Assembly (NCBI RefSeq): GCF_964204645.1
Contig: NC_134025.1
Coordinates: forward strand, 1,555,001-1,619,000
Direction: 5' to 3'
DNA length: 64,000 bases
From: Tubulanus polymorphus
Lineage: Eukaryota > Nemertea > Palaeonemertea > Tubulaniformes > Tubulanidae
Shown here: in pieces, positions 26,350 through 37,154 of the stretch
Position numbering within the stretch: the first letter of the stretch is position 1
How the letters are laid out: each line of letters begins with the position of its first letter
Program-made: the position numbers and the translations under genes
Notes under the pieces: generated by a model
Seen by the model: only the letters and a program-made list of their open reading frames with translations
Database searches by the model: none
Told to the model about the DNA's origin: nothing

Positions 26350-26473
26350 CACAGTTATTCAAAGCATTCTATCATATCAGTTATTTTTTTAAATGTTTTC
26401 GATTTAGTTAAGGTTTATGGTTATTTGTTTTGTTCATTACAATAACTGAGTTGATAGAATGCTTTGAATAACA
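26350..26473. repeat. Inverted repeat, about 32-nt arms with 58-nt loop
   Basis: TTATTCAAAGCATTCTATCA at the left is mirrored by TGATAGAATGCTTTGAATAA at the right, and the pairing extends into AGTTATT on the inside. It is non-coding and of MITE-like size. Confidence 0.65.
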
Positions 26474-27539
26474 ACATAAAAGATCTCGGGTTTTCGCTAT
26501 ACTTAGGGAAGGTTGTTCGATAAATGAAGAACCTTGTTGATAAATATTTGAAAAAATGCCTTTTCATGTAAATAGAATATTAATTTGTTGTATGTTTGTA
26601 TGTTTGTTTGTATTGTTGTTTATTCTATTTATTTTTTATTGGTTTTTTATTTTTTAGAATTAATTTATGTACTTGTAGTTTGTAGTTATGTATTATTTAT
26701 ACTCCTCTATTTACAACTGCAGGCATTTTTTCACTGTAAAGTTCTGGGCCCATTTTAAGAAAGCGCTACCGATTCACTGCCACTCCTTAATAATCATTAT
26801 ACACCCGATTTGAAGCTAAGTGATTATTCACGAGAGCCATCTCGTGATATGGATTGACCCATTACAATAAAAGAAGTTCAAACAGCTATAAACAATGTTA
26901 AAAATTAGTCCTAGCTATAACTTTATGCCTTGTTATTCCTAGCTTTACCTCTCAAATGTAAATAATGGTCTCCTTTCAGATAAAGCTTTAGTTTTCAAAT
27001 ACGTAGATATGATCATCAAACAGATTGATGGAGGCTTAAATCGAAATCTACGATTTGTTTCAAATTTTTCAAATTGGTTACCTTCGAAAATATCAATGCC
27101 ATCAAATTTGTACATCTACAATTCAGCAAATAGTTAATATTTGTACATCAACACTGGTCTAACGTTATGTTCTATGTTTCCTAACTATGTGATATCTACA
27201 CGGACAAATAGCCACAGTTGACTATGTTTAACTATGGTAAGTTGGAAGATTAAACTCACAATTCATGTTGAAACTATATTTCAGTTTAGGAGTTAACTCA
27301 ACAGACCTACGAGTCAAAACTAGGCACTCAACACGACCATTTACCCCTAGTGACTAACTTAACTTGACTTATCTATCGACCAAGGATCGAAGACCAAAAT
27401 CGTGCATTAATGGAGTTTAGCTTTTATTAGACTCTCACATTGCATAAACATTATCAAATAGTTTCCTCGAAAACACTATATTATCCATCCGACTGGTTTG
27501 AAAAAGGTGATAAGCAAAAAATCAATACTTTACTACAGA

Positions 27540-27760
27540 AATCCGCTATTGTCTTCGCCGCTCCTGGATCTCAGTGTTTATAACATGCACTATTGTCTAT
27601 GCTGCTCCTAATAAGATACACTATTGTCTTTGCTGCTTTTAAAACAATGTTTATCCTGAATCAGTGTTTATGAGATAATCCATTAGCTTTGTCACTTGAA
27701 TCAGTGTTTATAAGATTCACTATTGTCTCTGCTGCTCCTGATATTTAATGTTTCATAGAA
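27540..27760. repeat. Degenerate minisatellite, unit about 55-65 bp
   Basis: The phrases CACTATTGTCT(C/T)TGCTGCTCCTG and CAGTGTTTATAAGA alternate four times with drift. The array is non-coding. Confidence 0.65.
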
Positions 27761-28224
27761 ATCAACCACCGATTGTAGAAGAATCCATCATTGAGTGATT
27801 AATCCGTTGCTGGATCCTCAACTTTTCATCTGGGCTTCTGCAGTTTTCATCAGCAAATGGGTCGATCAGTATTCATCTACTTGTGAGTGTCTTCTTCAGG
27901 CCAATTTTTCCGAGATGTAGTGTGGCTGAAACAAAGTGAAGAAAGCAAAACATTTCAGACAGATTTATCATAATTTACGTGTCATTTCAAATTACAAGCC
28001 AACCTGTTTTTCACAAAGTAAAATTCATTGACGTCAATTGCTGATTTAAACCCCAATAATTAATTGCAGTAGTAGGACTAGTTCATCACTGTTTAAGACT
28101 AGTGAAGATAAAAGTTCAGCCATGTGGACCGGTAAATAGATTTTGATGATAGCCACTTATGAAATGATATTCATATGAGGACTGAAATTTCTATATACAG
28201 GTAATTTCATGTATATCAACTTAC

Positions 28225-29349
28225 CTTAAAAGATTGCTGGGTTCAGTTCTGGCCTTTTCTGTGCACCGTTCCAGTTTGTAGATTTTGGATTGGTTGATGC
28301 ACTTGGTTGATGCATTTGATTCAAGCTTGGATGTTCAGTGGGCGGAGGTCATCTGTAGATATTTGATGAGTCATTGATTTAAAGCTGGGTAGTTTCATAT
28401 AGATAGGATTTAGCTGAAATGAGCAAACAAATATATCCTGTAATGACAAAATATTTCATTTAGAATTTATCGACATAATTCCACATACCGGTATATCAAG
28501 TTACCTTTTATGATTGCTGGTTTCATTATCGGCGATTATCTTATTAATTGGTTAGTTAATGAGTTGTATATTAGTTGGCCTCATCTGTGCACTGTTCCAG
28601 TTGGTCGATTTTGGACGAGTAGTTGATCTCAAGCTGGGTATTTTCTTATAGTTGAAATTTAGCTGCAATGGTTAAATGAAGATATCCTGTAATGAAAAAA
28701 TATTTCATTTAGAATTTATCGAAATAATTCCATGTATATCAAGTTACCTTTTATGATTGCTTGGTTATCGGCTATCCTATTAGTTGTTTAGTTAGTTGGC
28801 CTCATCTGTGCACTGTTCCAGTTGGTCGATTTTGGACGAGTAGTTGATCTCAAACTGGGTTTTTCTCATAGTTGAAATTTAGCTGCAATGATTAAAAGAA
28901 GATATCCCGTAATGACAAAATATTTCATTTAGAATTTATCTAAATAATTTCATGTATATCAAGTTACCTTTAATGATTGCTTGGTTCTTAATCGACGTGG
29001 ATCATCTTAAGTTTGTTTGTTGATAAGTTGGATTCTTGTTGGCCTCATCTGTGCACTGTTCCGGTTGGTCGATTTTAGATGAGTAGTTGATCTCAAACTG
29101 GGTTTTTCTCATAGTTGAAATTTAGCTGCAATGATTAAAAGAAGATATCCTGTAATGACAAAATATTTCATTTAGAATTTATCGAAATAATTCCACATAT
29201 ATCAAGTTACCTTATATGATTGCTTGGTTATCGGCGATTATCCTATCAGTTGGTTAGTTAGTTGGCCTCATCTGTGCACTGTTCCAGTTGGTCGATTTTG
29301 GACGAGTAGTCGATCTCAAGCTGGGTTTTTTCTTATAGTTGAAATTTAG
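28225..29349 (-). repeat. Tandem array of exon-intron modules on the minus strand
   Basis: A unit of about 220-240 bp is repeated in direct orientation. Read on the minus strand, each unit has an acceptor (CATTGCAG or CATTTCAG) followed by CTAAATTTCAACTAT or close to it. An exon of 135-189 nt follows, then a donor reading AAAG or ATAAG followed by GTAACTTGATAT, and a short intron of about 85 nt. Predicted exons are 29349-29211, 29125-28968, 28882-28748, 28662-28505 and 28413-28225; the last is the most diverged. The shared core GATGAGGCCAAC is present in four of them. Stops occur in all frames, so a long non-coding RNA or a decayed gene is more likely than a protein. A related but diverged unit ends at 30118. 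Confidence 0.6.
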
Positions 29350-30117
29350 CTGCAATGATTAAAAGAAGATATCCTGTAATGACAAAATATTTCATTTAGA
29401 ATTTATCATAATAATTTCCATAAATAATATACCTAGAATAGCCTACTCAGTTATATTCGTAACACCGAACAAATTATAAGCGAACATACGATTCCTAGTC
29501 GAAATGCTCGCCATTTTGTTTTGGGTTCCACATTGGATTTTCCCAATGGGCTTTCCCATTTACATCAGAAGTTTCTGGAATTTCCGGTATATCCAACAAA
29601 CAGCCAATCACATTCAATGTAGCTCAGGTAACAAGGTCAACTCAGATAAATAGAAGCGAGAAAATTTTGGGGGTTTATAAAGTGAGGACCCGTAGGTCGA
29701 AAAGTACATCGAGATGAGTCGCAAAAACCGGCAACACTTCCAGGAAGGATTGAACTTATATATATTTCAATTCCAAGTATGCAAATTCTCATATGTGAAA
29801 ACGTGCCATTACTTAGTGCTAAAAAGCAGGGTTTTTAAGTGTTTTTCAAGAATAAGTCCCCTAAAAATGACTTGATCACTATGAAATTTTTGTTGGCTCG
29901 AGAACTCATTATAAGCCAAACGATGACACCAAAAATCAACAGCCAATGTTTATGCCTTGTTGACACACCGGTACTCTATTCATTTTCAATGAAAACTGCT
30001 TCTCCAGACCATTTGCATATGCAAACCTACGGTTTGCCAAAAATCAACTTACATTTCAAGTTTGCTGGGTTCAGTATCGGTTAAAATGTTCTAAGTTCGT
30101 ATCAAATATCAAATTAC

Positions 30118-30278
30118 CTTTTATGATGGCTGGGTTCATTATCGGAGGATCTCCTAAGTTGGTTGGTTGAGTTTCATCCAAATTGGCCCCTTCTGTGCAC
30201 TGTTCTCTAATCGGCAGATCTTAGTTGATGAGCTCTCGTTCGACTTTTGAGTTGGTGTCCCTTACGATCGTGACACAC
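30118..30278 (-). other. Diverged exon-like unit related to the 28-29 kb array
   Basis: On the minus strand an acceptor-like CTGGCAG precedes 30278. A donor AAAG followed by GTAATTTGATAT ends the unit at 30118, with the shared words CAGTGCACAG and CCAGCCATCATAAAAG. No open frame spans it. It is probably an upstream exon of the same non-coding transcript or a decayed copy. Confidence 0.35.
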
Positions 30279-30295
30279 CTGCCAGGAGCGAAACA

Positions 30296-30620
30296 GGCGG
30301 GAATTGAAGTACAGATATAGTTGTGTGATCTTCGGTCGATTTTACATCATTTTTTTTCGGAATCGAAGTACAGATATAGTTGTGTGATCGTCGTTCGATT
30401 TTACATCATTTTTTTTTCGGAATCGAAGTACAGATATAGTTGTGTGATCGTCGGTCGATTTTAAATAATTTCTTTTCGATAATTTTACAATATTTGGTCT
30501 TTTTTCTTCACGTAGTCCGAAAGGTTACAAGGTTGAAGATAATTTTGTCTTAATGTTTTTTTCGAAATCGGAGTACAGATATAGTTGTGTGATCGTCGGT
30601 CGATTTTACTTAATCTTTTT
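30296..30620. repeat. Tandem repeat, unit about 60 bp, four or more copies
   Basis: The core AAGTACAGATATAGTTGTGT followed by GATCGTCGGTCGATTTTA recurs at about 30306, 30366, 30426 and 30572, separated by T-rich spacers. The fourth copy is displaced by an unrelated insert. Confidence 0.85.
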
Positions 30621-30858
30621 TCAAAATCGAAGTACTTCTTTGTCTTCTTGGGTTTCGTCGAAGCTGAAATTGAGAAAAAGAAAAACATTTTGTAATCACA
30701 CATTTCTCCATCATTAATCCTAATTTACATGGGTATCAACTTAACTTTCAAGATTGCCGAGTTCAGTGTTCTTTTTTCGGCATCGTCTTCTTTGTAGTCG
30801 CCTTCAGCATCTTCTTCATCTTGGGAGTCCTGAAATTAAAAAAAAAGAGAAGAGCGAT

Positions 30859-31040
30859 GAAAACCTGGTACGGAACAAAACTAATGTCCGAAAGCTTTAC
30901 AGCTCTCCGTCGCCGGTCACGTGCCGAGAACATCAGACAATGAGCCAGCCAGGAATATACTGCCCTCTACACGCCCTCACACAGAACGCGAAAACCAGAA
31001 TGACAACGCCTCACATTCCCCATCTAACTGCAGGATGTAC
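30859..31040 (+). mobile_element. Non-LTR reverse transcriptase C-terminal remnant (copy 1)
   Basis: The stretch resembles, in inverted orientation, 31475-31690. It shares ACAAAACTAATGTCCGAAAG, the GCCGGTCACGTG block, CTGCCCTCTACACGCCCTCA and ACGCCTCACATTCCCC-like ends. Frames are broken. It is identified through the better-preserved partner copy. Confidence 0.45.
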
Positions 31041-31149
31041 TGGGCGACGTCAGTAACTGACAAACCTGTAAAATTGCACGAAACACAAATAGCGCAGTAC
31101 AACCAGCTTGACCGGGTTGAGATTCAGGATCTCAACTAGCACCCAAAAG

Positions 31150-31400
31150 CGTGACAAGAGACTTCATCCACTGACCGAGGTTGTCACAAGGACACAATGA
31201 AACTAGCACTCACAAGCCGACGAGAGACTTCATCCACTGACCGGGGTTGTCACAAGGACACAATGAAAACTAGCACTCAAACTAGAAATCAAAGAGCGTG
31301 ACAGTAGAATCATCCCTCAGCCGACTCAGAATACCAGAAACAAAGAGCGTGACAGTAGAATCATCCCTCATCCGGGCGGTCACAAGGACACAATGAATGC
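31150..31400. repeat. Tandem repeat with GTCACAAGGACACAATGAA core
   Basis: The words CATCCACTGACCG(A/G)G, GTTGTCACAAGGACACAATG and AGCGTGACAGTAGAATCATC recur two or three times in a composite array between the two inverted reverse-transcriptase remnants. Confidence 0.7.
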
Positions 31401-31474
31401 TAGTAGCGTGACAATCCAGTATAACCACTCCACTTGTATCCCGCGCAATCCCACAGATATGCCCGTCATTGACA

Positions 31475-31864
31475 TCACTCAGCACACTTTGTAGATAGGT
31501 GGGGGCAGTGAGGCCTCGTCATCCTGGTTTTCGTGTTCCGTATGAGGGCGTGTAGAGGGCAGAATTTCCTGACCGACTCTTTGTCTGACATCCTCGACAC
31601 GTGACCGGCGAAGGAGAGCCGACGCTTTCGGACATTAGTTTTGTTCCAGCAAACGTTGAAATTCGACAGAGAAATCGGCCCTGAAAAATAAAACGGGTTA
31701 ATTGCTGAAAAATAGAACGGATTAATTAACACGGAACAGTACAGGACAGCACGGAGACGAACAGTAACACATAAAACATAAAGACGTCGTTCCTCAGGAA
31801 GCAGGAACAGGAGCAGGAGCGGGAGCGCAGCGAAAATCGCCAGGAGGAGAATCCACGGTAGCAT
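31475..31864 (-). pseudogene. Open frame with hydrophobic N-terminus fused to a reverse-transcriptase tail remnant
   Basis: From the Met at 31864 the frame begins MLPWILLLAIFAALP and continues with a leucine-rich membrane-like segment. After a low-complexity stretch it reads KTNVRKRRLSFAGHVSRM and CPLHALIRNTKTRM. The second part looks like the conserved C-terminal 'R-RFAGH--RM' region found after the reverse-transcriptase domain of some non-LTR retrotransposons. It is a decayed transposon end, and the membrane-like start may be chance. A tttttcag acceptor-like site lies between the two parts, so a spliced transcript is possible. I cannot assign a function. Confidence 0.35.
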
Positions 31865-32109
31865 GTTCACAGTGTGAGTGTGCAGAGGTGAATGGTCTAT
31901 GCTTGTGTACACCGTGGTCAGCCGGTGACGTATTCAATAGCGCGTATGAATGATATCAACAACTCTGAAAAGCCGCAATTGTGTTTCTATTGTTGAATGG
32001 ATTTACATTATTGAGAGCTTACCGTCCTAGAAGTTGGATGAAAAGGTTCTACTGCCGGGTTGAATACACGCCAGTAGCCAGCTGAACAATATCGTGGAAC
32101 TTTAATAAA

Positions 32110-32430
32110 TTTCTAACCATGGATATAGTTAATCTTAAGTTACTATAAAACAATAATTTTGAAGCGAGACCTCACACGGCAGCTCGCGCCATTAAGCAGA
32201 GCTTCTCGAGACCTGTGGTGACAGGTCTGCATTATTGAACTGATGAAATGAAGGAAAACTTTAATTTTTTTGGTCTCATTATAGTAATGAGTATAATATC
32301 AATTGCTTACCATAGATAGATTAAATCTTTAGTTGCTATAAGACAATAATTTTGAAGCGAGACCTCACACGGCAGCTCGCGCCATTTTGCAGAATTTCTC
32401 GCGACCTGTGGTGACAGGTCTGCATCAAAA
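32110..32430. repeat. Tandem duplication of a 130-bp unit
   Basis: About 32110-32235 and 32303-32427 share ACAATAATTTTGAAGCGAGA, CCTCACACGGCAGCTCGCGC and GACCTGTGGTGACAGGTCTG in the same order with few differences. They are non-coding and lie upstream of TSNAX. Confidence 0.8.
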
Positions 32431-33010
32431 CTGGTATAAATAGAAAAAACTTCTTGCTTTAAATTTTGCTTTAAATTGATGAGTTGATTTAAAATCAGTC
32501 TCAATAAAATCAGTCACTATATTGCATTCGGCTCTTTTACATGTACATCATAAAAACAATGAATATAAATAGTGAGACTTCAGGACTTCAAGTTCAGGAC
32601 AGTGAGGAGTGATGCCGGCGAACTGTGATAGTGAGCAGATACTTTTTCAGTGTCTTATTGCGGAAACGAAGTATCAAGACCTCGATCCAGCTATCGAAAA
32701 TATTTTCTTACTTTTACATTAATTAATTCATCTATGCCTGAAACTTTTATTTTCCCTTTAATACAGAAATAAGTCATTTTATACATAAATATTTTATTCT
32801 TATAAATCAACCTTTCAAATGAATTATTAGTCAGAACATTTTCCTTATCGTTATTGTTGAATCATTTTCGATATTTACGACGGATCAAAATATTCATTCA
32901 ACTCGCCGTTTCGTCAAATATTGTTGTGAGTTTGGGTTTTTTTCGGGACCTGACATGACAGGTTCCGGAAACTCTGCAGACAGACATCATTCATTAAAAG
33001 AGTCTTTAAA

Positions 33011-35876
33011 ATGTCTTATCGAGATTCTGGTAAATAAATATTCTTCGATTGATTTCTCCCAACCAACAACAACTCCTTAATCTTTCAATGACGCTGAAAA
33101 AGGCGCTGATCTAACTTTCAAGTCATCTTTACTTGGCTTGGCTCATCAAAAATACATCGATCTATCCCATTTTTTATTTTATCTCATGAAGCCTAAAAAT
33201 CGGTTCTGTTTGATTAAATTAAGTAACAAGAAGGCCAACAGAACAGACAAACACAAGTTTAGGGTGAAACAATTTTGAAAAAGAAAAACTCAAACCTGAA
33301 AATGGATTTGTCATTTTTCGATATTGTTAGGTCAAAGACGCAGAAGAGACTGGCGTCAAAAAGATGATTCTCACCGCGGAGAGAAGAAGCAACAAACAAC
33401 GGCAGCGGAGGATAGCAATTCACCCGTAATACAAGCATTCATAGGATATCGCAAACAACTCGATAATAAACACGATAAATATGAGAGATTAGTGAAACTG
33501 AGTAGAGATATTACTATTGATAGTAAACGTACTATATTCTTATTACAGAGAATTACAGGGTATGTTAAAAACAATCAGAGGGTTTTATGATTTATTGATC
33601 TCTGGCGCTGCAGTTTAAGCGTCCGGTGATTGTATTTTTCAGGTTTTGAATGATCGCTCTTTGTTTCAGTAATGAACATCAGAAAGATGAAATTCTTTTG
33701 GAAGCGGCCGAAAAATTAGAACAGATTCAAAAAGAGAAATTTCAACAGATTGCCGATGAGTTGTTTTCAGAAGATGCGTATCAGTTCCTACGAGCGTATT
33801 CACCTGGTAATTAATCCATTGAGTGACATGTATTGTGGGTTCGATATTTCTTTTTCCCAATTGCAGGGGTGGATCCAGGGGCCGTTCCGAGGGTTCTGGA
33901 ATACCATAGAGCTTTGTTTGTGCCCCTCTGGAGATACCCCTTAATCCATGGATTTGGCATTGAAGTGCCCTAGTTGATTGCGTGATTTGGCGTAGTAAAT
34001 CCCCCTGAAAACCACGAGTTTGATGTTAAGGCTAAACAAAAATGATACCTTGTTTCTCCGCAGCGGCCGGGTCATTTTTGTAAAATATGATAAAATTTGT
34101 AAACAGTTCATTTCTATAGCGGCCGGGTCTGTTATGGTAAAATTGATCATGATTTTTAAAAAAGTAATGTATAGGGTAGATAGGCGGCCGGCCGGGTCAA
34201 CATTTAAGCTCAGCAGAGCGGAGAAACAAGGTATCAATTTTTTTAAGCCTAAGTGCCCTTTTTTGGCATGATTTGACATAGAAAGTGCCTCCTCCAACAG
34301 TGAGTGCCCTTATATAATTTGGAACCCCCTCAAGAAAGGGCCCTGAATTGGGTAGAGACCAAGGAAACTCTGTCGCCACCAGGATTCAAACCCATGTACC
34401 CTGCATTGACGAGACCAGTGACTGGCAGCTTCGGCCACTGCAGCTCTCAAGTAGACAGAGGTCCTCTCCGCGTATGCGCTTTACTGATGTATTAGGACCA
34501 CGGACGTATAAATTAGATCTAATCAATTGTACACATCCATGATGGGATGGAGAAGTGTTTACCCAGTGTTTGTTGATAGTCAGCCCTCTAACCCCAATGT
34601 ACACAATTCTAAGTATAACCAGTACATGCATAGGGAGGAATAGTGTAATAAATAGAATAGATTCTACAAATGCCTCACAATTTCTTATTGATATTTATTT
34701 CTAGGTTTACAGGAATATATTGAAGCGCTATCATTTTATTGGTATTGGAAACATGGTGATTTAGTAGATCTGACTGAGGTTGAAAAAGCTCTTAGATTTA
34801 ATGTTTCAAATGAAATGCAGGTAACTACTGTTCAAAAGAAAAGACTTTGTGAAATATTAACAGAAATCCCTACGCTACTGAGTTCCCTGATACTCAACTC
34901 AACTCGGTGAAATATTAACAGTCCTGACGCTTTTTGATAACTTTGATTATGGATGTTTTTCCAGAAAAAAGTGGGAGGGTAAAGGGAAAAAATGAAAATA
35001 TGTTATGCGAGTATTTTTCACATATGAAGCCTCGCAAGGACTGCAGAAAAAATTTAAAATGTTTGATGAATTTGATTTAAATGATGGGAGAAATGAAAAA
35101 ATTAACTTTTTTGCAAATCGTAAGATTGAAAATTGAGATAAACATAACTTTTACAAGTTACGAGATTGAAAATCAAGGCAAACCTATAAAAAAAATCTGT
35201 TTTTATTGGGGATCATTCATTCATTACATACGCATAAAATTTGAATTTTTAAACCCCCCCTCCCCCTCTGTACGCAAAATCGGCCATTTTTTCATATAAA
35301 TTAAGCATTACAGTACGCAATTGCACTGACCCTGACCCCCTCCCCTAATGCGTATGTAATAAATGAATGACCCCTTGAAAAATTGTGATGAAAACACAAA
35401 TTAGACCTAAAAAAATTCTTTTTTGGCCGGAGTGAAGCATGGTTGACTGTTCACTTGAATTCTATTAATTGTGAATGTTAATTATTCTGTAGGATGAAAC
35501 TGAAGAAACAGCAGCGGATGAAAGCGTGTTGAAACATGTCACTGTTCCTCCAATCGAGTATATTTTAGGAGTAGCTGATTTAACGGGTGAACTGATGCGT
35601 TGCGCAATACACAGCGTAGGTAACGGAGATCTCGATAAACCGTTTGAAATCTGCGCATTTTTACGACGTATTCACGACGCGTTTCTATCGTACGGGAATT
35701 CATCGCGTGAATTACCGCGCAAAATGTCGACGTTACGATCTAGTTTAAATAAAGTCGAACAGGCTTGTTATACCCTGCAAGTTCGCGGATCCGAGTTTCC
35801 TAAACATATGTTAATAGATCTCATCTCGAAACCCGTAGAATCGAGTGACTTTAATGATGAAGTTTATTACGATTAA
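33011..35876 (+). CDS. TSNAX: Translin-associated factor X (TRAX), complete, five exons
   Basis: TRAX pairs with translin in the C3PO complex, an RNase that trims small-RNA passenger strands and tRNA pieces. Exons are 33011-33029, 33331-33559, 33670-33806, 34705-34820 and 35493-35876. Phases join to give 294 codons, against 290 in human. The tiny first exon encodes MSYRDS. A basic stretch ([10 protein letters not shown]) follows, which may act as a nuclear signal. Family blocks are [56 protein letters not shown] and [10 protein letters not shown]. The acidic residues expected of the catalytic site are present: E132 and E135 in QEYIEA, and D196 and E200 in ADLTGE. So the enzyme is probably active. 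AATAAA lies at 35956. Intron 3 (33807-34704) carries a MITE-like insertion. Confidence 0.96.
33930..34345. mobile_element. MITE-like nested inverted repeat in TSNAX intron 3
   Basis: GATACCTTGTTTCTCCGC near 34044-34061 is mirrored by GCGGAGAAACAAGGTATC near 34218-34235, inside a larger weak inverted repeat (AAGTGCCCT and GGGCACT-type words). Three CGGCCGGGTC words occur inside. No protein is encoded. Confidence 0.6.
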
Positions 35877-36660
35877 AGAATTCACGAATGTTGTTTTTAA
35901 ATGTTTGCATTTATTGAACTCATTGAAATAAGCTCGATTATATTGATTATAATGAAATAAAATGTAAAAATTTTCATGAACCAAATATCGTCCTCTTATA
36001 TTGATGTTTGTTCGCAGCTTTAGATAAGAATTATTTAACGACTTCTTGCAGCCATGAGCTTTATCGACATGACTAAGCCTGATTAGTCGGTAAACACAAT
36101 TCCTTTTTTTACCATTACGATAAGCGAACATGACAGACCCCTTTAAGATACATTCAGTCCCAAACGAAGCCGTTTATTTGGGATTCGAGCATGGCTATCA
36201 CTATAGCTGGTTCGAAATCATGATTTGTACCGCCTCCAGATAGCATCCTATTTTCGCTGATTGTTTTGACCGTAAATTAACATTAAATTAGTTAATAAAA
36301 CCATCTACCTTAATTATTCCAATTCAGAAACTTACTACAAATTTATCTAACTTCATTACTGCAATAATTTATCATTCTTTAAGTTGAATAGAAAAATAAA
36401 ATTAAAATCCGCGAATCTACGGAATCTGTCAGGTGGCAGCACCGTACGGCCATGTCAATGAACCAGGAAGTAAAATGCACCTCGAACCCTTCAAGAAGCA
36501 AAAGGTTGAAAGCCTGTTTTGGTCGATGGCTAGTGACGTCATCAAGATCGCCTTTTTGTTACTCCCACAGCTAAACAACTCACTTTTAACGGTTAACCGC
36601 TGAATTTGAATTTTCTGTCAAGTGTATTCTTGCTGGCTGTTGATTAAAAGATTGTGAATC
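35877..36660. other. TSNAX 3' UTR and spacer to the multidomain gene
   Basis: It holds the TSNAX polyadenylation signal at 35956 and, at 36494-36541, a block with a CRE-like TGACGTCA that recurs inverted at 48869-48916. I see no gene. Confidence 0.5.
36494..36541 (+). promoter_or_regulatory. Conserved 45-bp block with CRE-like TGACGTCA (copy 1)
   Basis: The block contains AAAAGGTTGAAAGCCTGTTT, then TGGTCGATGGC, then AGTGACGTCA. It recurs almost unchanged in inverted orientation at 48869-48916. It lies about 120 bases upstream of a candidate start codon at 36661. Promoter function is inference, and a fragment of a dispersed repeat is equally possible. Confidence 0.4.
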
Positions 36661-36726
36661 ATGTTTTCCGAACGTGTTAAGCTTGTCTCCGGACCAGTTG
36701 GTGGGAATATTGGTTTGAAAAAAGAG
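36661..36726 (+). CDS. Candidate first exon of the SGNH-Ulp1-MULE gene
   Basis: An ATG opens 22 codons (MFSERVKLVSGPVGGNIG then LKKE) that stop at GAG followed by a GTAGAT donor, in phase 0. Phase 0 is what the exon at 38720 requires, since its other two frames hit stops. I found no other phase-0 start exon between here and 38720. The implied intron is 2.0 kb and contains the 548-bp foldback. The donor is imperfect and the peptide has no family match that I recognise, so this is a tentative assignment. Confidence 0.35.
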
Positions 36727-37154
36727 GTAGATTGCAAGATTATAAAAAACTCACTGGGTAACACTGGTGAACGCCGCGAGGATCGTACACGGTGGTGCAG
36801 GCGAGGCGTCGCGACCGCGCGGCGGCAGGGCTTTTTAATTTTGGCTTTTGCCAGTTTTGGAGTCTTGTTATTGCCACCACGGCCACGTTACCACCACACT
36901 CACATTGTCGCTAGGCCTACTGTACTGCCACTACTTTACTTGCTTGCTACTTACTCGGCTAAATTAATTTGTCTTCATCCACGCTTACTTCCCCCCTCCC
37001 CCCCCCCCATGTTAACAAGTAATTTCTGCCAACCGAACCACCAGTCGCAGTAGCCGTAGGCAGTATACTATAGTGCAGTAGTGGGTACCCAGTGGCATGC
37101 CATTGCCATGCCACTGGGTATAGGCCTATGTTGCCCGTACACAGTCACCACCTA

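Larger units (their letters stand above)
23112..33010. other. 9.9-kb repeat-rich region between divergent MRPL19 and TSNAX
   Basis: No protein gene is supported here with confidence. The region holds a 32-bp inverted element at both edges (23456-23487 and 32949-32980), a G-run near 24150, and a cluster of three stem-loops at 24568-24668. It also holds a 125-bp inverted repeat at 26350-26473, a degenerate minisatellite at 27540-27760 and exon-like modules at 28225-30278. Two further tandem arrays lie at 30296-30620 and 31150-31400, with reverse-transcriptase remnants at 30859-31040 and 31475-31690. A duplicated unit covers 32110-32430. Confidence 0.6.

Noticed and set aside
28225-29420. CRISPR-like array
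   Set aside because: The units are about 240 bp with splice signals, not short repeats with unique spacers, and the genome is eukaryotic.
23456-32980. A 9.5-kb autonomous DNA transposon bounded by the 32-bp inverted element
   Set aside because: No transposase or target-site duplication was found, so it is reported only as a shared element.
36661-37053. 130-codon open frame continuing past the candidate first exon
   Set aside because: After codon 22 it becomes low-complexity and passes into a poly-C tract. Only the first 22 codons have a possible role as an exon.
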